Of a stretch of 16,487 nt of DNA, positions 12,464 through 16,487 are shown piece after piece. The DNA is from Alphaproteobacteria bacterium (GTDB lineage: Bacteria; Pseudomonadota; Alphaproteobacteria; Sphingomonadales; Sphingomonadaceae), in contig VBAE01000150.1 of NCBI GenBank assembly GCA_005882415.1, forward strand, positions 1-16,487, in the 5' to 3' direction. Both the position numbers and the translations under genes were made by a program. Numbering within the stretch: the first letter of the stretch is position 1; the number at the start of each line of letters is the position of its first letter. A model generated the notes under the pieces. It ran no database searches, had not been told where the DNA came from, and worked only from the letters and a program-made list of their open reading frames with translations.

Positions 12464-13257
12464 TCCGCCTCGATGTACATCACCTACTAGCCTCACTCAC
12501 CCATTTAGCTGGCTCCCACAAGCATCTCTCACTGATGCGGCGGAAGGCTATCGAAGACACCACCATGGGATTCCTGGAGATACAGCGCTTTGCCGAGATA
12601 CGTGAGTGTGCCCGCCGTCTTGGGAAAATCGCTGAAGACCTAGATATGCCCGCGGGCCGCGCTAGCGCGCAACGTTTAATGCAGAAAATCGAAACGGTCG
12701 CCCCATTCCACATTGCTCTCACGCCTGATCGTTTAGCCCTTGTCATAGACGAGATCACGATTCTCACCTCGGCATTTCAAGACGAGATGGAGGCCCGCCT
12801 CCTAATAGCGTTGCCTGCGTCAAACGCCCGGTTTTTCAGCACCACCTCAGCTTTCGGGGAGGCGGTGGAAGACGCGTTTCCATCAGTGGCGTACGATATT
12901 GCCGAGGCCGCAAAGTGCCGCGCCTTTGGCCGGTGGACTGCAATGGTTATGCATCTGATGCGGGTTCTTGAAGCTGGATTAGAGGCGCTTGCCCGCCACG
13001 TCGGGGTTGAGCCCACGAACAACTGGAACAGCACGTTAGGCGCCATCGAAGTTCGTTTGCGCGAGGTCCGCGGTAACATCGTCGGTCGCGAGGAAGAGCA
13101 ATGGGCGGCCGAGTCAGGAGTGCACCTGCGTTTCATAAAGAACGCGTGGCGGAACCACGCTATGCACCCGCACGAACGCTATGATGAGGAGCGAGCGGTC
13201 CAGATATTCGACAACGCTCGTTTGTTTATGCAGCACCTGGCTCAGAAACTCAGCTGA
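12460..13257 (+). CDS. HEPN-like protein (putative RNase), hypothetical
   Basis: This is a 265-residue, mostly helical protein. The C-terminal part (about residues 145-265) contains AEAAKCRAFGRWTAMVMHLM, RVLEAGLEALARHVGV and, at residues 229-236, AWRNHAMH. The Arg231-Asn...His236 arrangement matches the R-x4-H signature of HEPN domains, which are metal-independent RNases in many toxin, abortive-infection and CRISPR-associated proteins. YDEERAVQIFDNARLFMQHL forms the last helix. I recall a widespread uncharacterised family ending in 'FK-x-AWRNH-x-MH ... FMQHLA' that this fits. The N-terminal 140 residues were not recognised. The start ATG overlaps the previous stop (ATGA). RNase activity is inferred from the motif; the partner with zinc ribbons could be a regulator, antitoxin or sensor. 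Confidence 0.85.
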   Translation: MIRLDVHHLLASLTHLAGSHKHLSLMRRKAIEDTTMGFLEIQRFAEIRECARRLGKIAEDLDMPAGRASAQRLMQKIETVAPFHIALTPDRLALVIDEITILTSAFQDEMEARLLIALPASNARFFSTTSAFGEAVEDAFPSVAYDIAEAAKCRAFGRWTAMVMHLMRVLEAGLEALARHVGVEPTNNWNSTLGAIEVRLREVRGNIVGREEEQWAAESGVHLRFIKNAWRNHAMHPHERYDEERAVQIFDNARLFMQHLAQKLS

Positions 13258-13371
13258 TGGCCAAGTCACTCGCTGTCGGATCCTAGAAGGTTTCGCTCCG
13301 CACCGGAACCCTTCTGGCCTCCTCGGCGCCCCGGCGCCGACAGCGTTAAGGCACCCCGCGAAAGTTCCCGC
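13258..13371. other. Intergenic stretch between convergent genes, two hairpins
   Basis: No gene is seen. AGAAGGTTTC pairs with GGAACCCTTCT around 13287-13317, with one bulge. TCGGCGCC-CC-GGCGCCGA forms a second strong hairpin near 13323-13340. Neither is followed by a clear T tract. They could terminate or protect the ends of the convergent transcripts. Confidence 0.45.
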
Positions 13372-13620
13372 TCATTTGCCCAGACGAGCGCGATCCTCCG
13401 ACCGCTTAGACGCGGAAGCCTTTAGATCGCCACCAATTACCTTCCGTATTGAACACAGCTTATTCCAACGATCCGAGTTTTGATCCACGTTAGCCGCGAC
13501 CGCTACATCGAGGTGCCGTCGCGCGCGAGTTAGGGCTGCCTGCGCCGCGCCGATGGACTTGCCGAGGGCGTTCGCTTGGGCGACTTCCTGGGAACTTAAC
13601 TTCCTATGCTGGGTGGCCAT
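13372..13620 (-). CDS. Small hypothetical protein
   Basis: This 82-residue basic, helical protein starts MATQHRKLSSQEVAQANALG, continues with AAQAALTRARRHLDVAVAAN, and ends in a Lys/Arg-rich tail (SKRSEDRARLGK). AAGGAG stands about eight bases before the ATG at 13620, giving strong support for this start over the longer reading to 13686, which runs through the pnp terminator. The family was not recognised. It lies just after the pnp terminator and converges on the HEPN gene. Its lower GC suggests it belongs with the accessory insertion. Confidence 0.75.
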   Translation of the reverse strand: MATQHRKLSSQEVAQANALGKSIGAAQAALTRARRHLDVAVAANVDQNSDRWNKLCSIRKVIGGDLKASASKRSEDRARLGK

Positions 13621-13647
13621 CACTCGTCTCCTTTTTTGCTGCCTTAG

Positions 13648-13677
13648 AAAAAGGCCCCGCGGTTTCCCGCGAGGCCT
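13648..13677 (-). terminator. Rho-independent terminator of the rpsO-pnp operon
   Basis: On the minus strand AGGCCTCGCGG, loop GAAA, CCGCGGGGCCT form an 11-pair stem (one G-U) followed by TTTTT. It begins about 40 bases after the pnp stop at 13719 and is a textbook intrinsic terminator. Confidence 0.92.
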
Positions 13678-13718
13678 CTTCTTCAAACCGGCTCCATCCC
13701 CGATGGAGACGATCCTCT

Positions 13719-16139
13719 TTAGTCGTCGTTGCGCGTCAGGAAGGCGGGCGCGAAGTCGGGGGCGGGGCCGTCGTCGTTGTTGCGCTCCGGGCGGTCCTCG
13801 CGGCGGGGGCGGTCGCCGCCCTCGCTGCGGGGCGCGCGGTCGCCGCCTTCACCACGGGGGCCGCGGTCGCGGTCGCCGCCTTCGCGGCGGGGGCCGCGGT
13901 CACGGTCTCCGCCGCCTCGTCCACCGCGATCACCGCCACGGCCTTCGCCGTCGCGCCTGGGGCCACGGTCCCGGCCGCCGCGGTCACCGCGGTCGCCGCC
14001 TCGGCCTTCGCCGCGGGGGCCTCGGTCCTCACGGGGAGGGCGGGTGTCCTCCAGCTCTTCGCCGGTCTCCTGGTCGACGACGCGCATCGACAGGCGGACC
14101 TTGCCGCGCGGGTCGATCTCGAGGACCTTGACCTTCACTTCCTGGCCTTCACTGACGACGTCGGTCGGCTTCTCGACCCGCTCGTTCTTCATTTCGGAGA
14201 CGTGGACGAGGCCGTCCTTGCCGCCCATGAAGTTCACGAACGCGCCGAAGTCGACGATGTTGACGACCTTGCCCTCGTAGATCTTGCCGACCTCGGGCTC
14301 CTCGACGATCCCGGCGATCCACTTGCGGGCCGCCTCGATCTGGGTGAGGTCGGAGGACGAGATCTTGACCGTGCCCTCGTCGTCGATGTCGACCTTGGCG
14401 CCGGTGGTGGCGACGATCTCGCGGATGATCTTGCCGCCGGTGCCGATGATGTCGCGGATCTTGTCCTTGGGGATCTGCATCGTCTCGATCCGCGGCGCGT
14501 GAGCACTCAGCTCCTCACGCGTATGGTCGAGCGCCTTGGCCATCTCACCCAGGATATGGGCGCGGCCTTCCCTGGCCTGGGCCAGGGCGACCTTCATGAT
14601 CTCCTCGGTGATGCCGGCGATCTTGATGTCCATCTGCATCGTGGTGATGCCCTCGGACGTGCCGGCGACCTTGAAGTCCATGTCGCCGAGATGATCCTCG
14701 TCGCCGAGGATGTCGCTGATCACCGCGAAGTCCTTGCCCTCCAGGATCAGGCCCATGGCGATGCCGGAGACCGGCCGCTTCAGCGGCACGCCGGCATCCA
14801 TCATCGACAGCGAGCCGCCGCAGACCGTCGCCATCGACGACGAGCCGTTGGACTCGGTGATGTCGGAGAGGACGCGGATCGTGTAGGGGAAGTCCTCATG
14901 GCTGGGCAGGACGCCCTTGAGGGCCCGCCACGCCAGTTTGCCATGCCCCACTTCGCGGCGCCCCGGGGCGCCGAAGCGGCCCACTTCGCCGACCGAATAA
15001 GGCGGGAAGTTATAGTGGAGCATGAAGCGCTCGTAGGAGAGGCCGGTCAGGCCGTCGATCATCTGCTCGCTGTCCTTGGTGCCGAGCGTCGTCGTGCAGA
15101 TCGACTGGGTCTCGCCGCGCGTGAACAGGGCCGAGCCATGGGTGCGGGGCAGGAAGCCGACCATCGCGTCGATCGGACGGATCTGGGTGGTGGTGCGGCC
15201 GTCGATGCGCTGGCCGTCCTTCAGGATGGCGGTGCGGACGATTTCGGCCTCGAGCTTCTTCATCAGCTTCTGCGCGGCCATCTGGTCCTGCGGGGTCGCG
15301 TCGGCGAACGCCGCCTTCGCTTTGGCGCGGGCCTCGTTCAGCGCACTGGAGCGCTGCGACTTGTCGGTCAGCTTGTAGGCCGCGGCAATGTCCTTGCCGA
15401 TCAGGTCCTTCAGCTTCTTCTTGGCGGCCGTGAGGTCGGCCTGCTCGGCCATGTCCCACGGATCCTTGGCGGCCTTTTCGGCCAGCTTGATGATCGCGGC
15501 GATCACCTTCTGGCACTCGCGATGCGCGAACATCACGGCGCCGAGCATGATCTCCTCCGACAGCTCCTTCGCTTCGGATTCGACCATCATCACCGCGTCA
15601 TGGGTGCCGGCGACGACGAGGTCGAGCTGACCTTCCTTCACCTGGTCCATGCTCGGGTTGAGCTGATATTCGCCGTCCTGGTAGCCGATGCGGGCGGCGG
15701 CGATCGGGCCCATGAAGGGCACGCCGCTGATCGTCAGCGCCGCGGAGGCCGCGATCATCGCCAATATGTCGCTCTCGGTCTCGCCGTCATAGGACAGCAC
15801 CTGCGCAATCACGTTGATCTCGTTGTAGAACCCCTCCGGAAACAACGGCCGCACCGGCCGATCGATGAGGCGGCTCGTGAGCGTCTCCTTCTCGGTGGCG
15901 CCACGCTCGCGCTTGAAGAAGCCGCCCGGAATGCGTCCGGCGGCCGAGAACTTTTCCTGATAGTGGACGGTCAGCGGGAAGAAGTCCTGCCCTTCCTTGA
16001 CGCTCTTCGCGGCGGTCACCGCGCAGAGAACGACCGTCTCGCCGTAGGTCGCGAGCACCGCGCCGTCGGCCTGGCGGGCAACGCGGCCCGTTTCGAGAGT
16101 GAGCGTCTTGCCGCCCCACTCGATTTCAACTTTCTTCAT
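13719..16139 (-). CDS. pnp: Polyribonucleotide nucleotidyltransferase (PNPase)
   Basis: This is a phosphorolytic 3'-5' exoribonuclease for mRNA decay, acting as a ring-shaped trimer, often with RNase E. The 806 residues contain the first RNase PH domain (ERGATEKETLTSRLIDRPVR, the FF-x-R equivalent region), a helical linker and the second, catalytic RNase PH domain (FLPRTHGSALFTRGETQ, then MDAGVPLKRPVSGIAMGLI and GDMDFKVAGT). They are followed by a KH domain with GTGGKIIREI and an S1 domain (VGKIYEGKVVNIVDFGAFV). Unusual is a tail of about 107 residues from 700 on, dominated by Arg, Gly and Asp in repeats of the RGPR-x-EGGDR type. It ends in PAPDFAPAFLTRNDD, a short conserved-looking end that may dock to RNase E (inferred). 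It is downstream of rpsO, the classic operon. Confidence 0.98.
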   Translation of the reverse strand: MKKVEIEWGGKTLTLETGRVARQADGAVLATYGETVVLCAVTAAKSVKEGQDFFPLTVHYQEKFSAAGRIPGGFFKRERGATEKETLTSRLIDRPVRPLFPEGFYNEINVIAQVLSYDGETESDILAMIAASAALTISGVPFMGPIAAARIGYQDGEYQLNPSMDQVKEGQLDLVVAGTHDAVMMVESEAKELSEEIMLGAVMFAHRECQKVIAAIIKLAEKAAKDPWDMAEQADLTAAKKKLKDLIGKDIAAAYKLTDKSQRSSALNEARAKAKAAFADATPQDQMAAQKLMKKLEAEIVRTAILKDGQRIDGRTTTQIRPIDAMVGFLPRTHGSALFTRGETQSICTTTLGTKDSEQMIDGLTGLSYERFMLHYNFPPYSVGEVGRFGAPGRREVGHGKLAWRALKGVLPSHEDFPYTIRVLSDITESNGSSSMATVCGGSLSMMDAGVPLKRPVSGIAMGLILEGKDFAVISDILGDEDHLGDMDFKVAGTSEGITTMQMDIKIAGITEEIMKVALAQAREGRAHILGEMAKALDHTREELSAHAPRIETMQIPKDKIRDIIGTGGKIIREIVATTGAKVDIDDEGTVKISSSDLTQIEAARKWIAGIVEEPEVGKIYEGKVVNIVDFGAFVNFMGGKDGLVHVSEMKNERVEKPTDVVSEGQEVKVKVLEIDPRGKVRLSMRVVDQETGEELEDTRPPREDRGPRGEGRGGDRGDRGGRDRGPRRDGEGRGGDRGGRGGGDRDRGPRREGGDRDRGPRGEGGDRAPRSEGGDRPRREDRPERNNDDGPAPDFAPAFLTRNDD

Positions 16140-16149
16140 GTTAAACTGC

Positions 16150-16175
16150 GAAGCGGCCCGCCAAGGGGCCGCTTC
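16150..16175 (-). promoter_or_regulatory. rpsO-pnp intergenic hairpin
   Basis: GAAGCGGCCC (16150-16159) and GGGCCGCTTC (16166-16175) form a perfect ten-pair stem with a six-base loop, filling most of the 42-base gap between rpsO and pnp. No T tract follows, so it is more likely a processing, pausing or attenuation site than a full stop. In E. coli the rpsO-pnp leader is cut by RNase III and PNPase autoregulates there; an equivalent role here is inference. The remaining ten bases before the pnp ATG (GCAGTTTAAC) carry no recognisable Shine-Dalgarno sequence. Confidence 0.7.
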
Positions 16176-16181
16176 AAGGTC

Positions 16182-16451
16182 TTATTTGCGAAGGCCCAGT
16201 TTCGCGATCAGGGCGGTGTAGCGCGCATTGTCCTCGCGCTTCAGATAGTCGAGCAGCGAGCGACGCTTGTTGACCAGCATCAGCAGGCCGCGCCGGCTGT
16301 GATTGTCCTTGGCATGGGTCTTGAAATGCTCGGTCAGGTTGACGATCCGCTCGGTGAGGATCGCGACCTGCACCTCGGGCGAACCCGTGTCGCCCTTCGC
16401 CTGGGCATTGTCCTTGATAATCTCTTGCTTGCGCTCGGCGGTCACCGACAT
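16182..16451 (-). CDS. rpsO: 30S ribosomal protein S15
   Basis: This primary 16S rRNA-binding protein of the small subunit platform has 89 residues, the standard length. Diagnostic stretches are GDTGSPEVQVAILTERIVNL, the HAKDNHSRRGLLMLVNKRRS loop that contacts the central-domain junction of 16S rRNA, and the C-terminal DYLKREDNARYTALIAKLGL. AAGGAG stands eight bases before the ATG at 16451. It heads the operon with pnp; its own promoter lies mostly beyond the window end. Confidence 0.98.
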   Translation of the reverse strand: MSVTAERKQEIIKDNAQAKGDTGSPEVQVAILTERIVNLTEHFKTHAKDNHSRRGLLMLVNKRRSLLDYLKREDNARYTALIAKLGLRK

Positions 16452-16487
16452 CGTTTCACTCCTTCATCAGTCACAGGTTGAAGCCGC

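Noticed and set aside
14202..16481. A 759-residue plus-strand ORF
   Set aside because: It is the full antisense shadow of pnp and rpsO, rich in Asp, Leu and His as expected from such a reading.
1..16487. CRISPR array, tRNA, rRNA or insertion sequence
   Set aside because: No regularly spaced identical repeats, no cloverleaf apart from the tmRNA acceptor piece, and no transposase-like ORF was seen.

Overview
The window is about 16.5 kb of GC-rich DNA that reads as the chromosome of an alphaproteobacterium, most likely of the Sphingomonadales. Four things point there: a permuted two-piece tmRNA gene, an electron-transport-chain complex I subunit of the NDUFS4 type, DUF6481-type and small lipoprotein genes common in sphingomonads, and several families of short dispersed palindromic repeats typical of these genomes. 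The assignment is made by recognition, not by search.

Region 1 (1-5473, mostly plus strand) is housekeeping: the 3' part of a PhoQ/EnvZ-like sensor histidine kinase, a long-chain polyprenyl diphosphate synthase (ubiquinone side chain), the DEAH-type helicase HrpB, and a small complex I accessory subunit. Two palindromic repeat elements (1320-1433 and 5380-5473) sit between genes. A third repeat has been absorbed in frame into hrpB.

Region 2 (5477-8013, minus strand) is a tightly overlapping four-gene chain: LemA lipoprotein, a secreted/membrane TPM-domain protein whose reading frame appears broken, a second TPM-domain membrane protein, and a Nudix hydrolase. Each start codon overlaps the previous stop. 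It is divergent from a two-piece tmRNA (about 8118-8420) that encodes the tag ANDNEALAIAA.

Region 3 (8521-11538) holds small genes: two convergent lipoproteins around a shared terminator, a DUF6481 protein, small hypothetical proteins, an XRE-type regulator of C-protein size, a ribbon-helix-helix protein overlapping an antitoxin-like ORF with no toxin beside it, and a Tat-signal protein whose signal peptide region is partly encoded by a dispersed repeat.

Region 4 (about 11540-13640) looks like an accessory insertion, with visibly lower GC and codon use unlike the flanks. It carries a two-gene cassette with an ATGA overlap: a protein with two zinc-ribbon-like cysteine clusters, and a HEPN-like protein with an R-x4-H motif (RNHAMH). 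This is the best candidate for an uncharacterised defence or toxin-like system. A small hypothetical gene follows on the minus strand.

Region 5 (13648-16487, minus strand) is the core rpsO-pnp operon, with an intergenic hairpin, a strong terminator, and a PNPase carrying an unusually long Arg/Gly-rich C-terminal tail.
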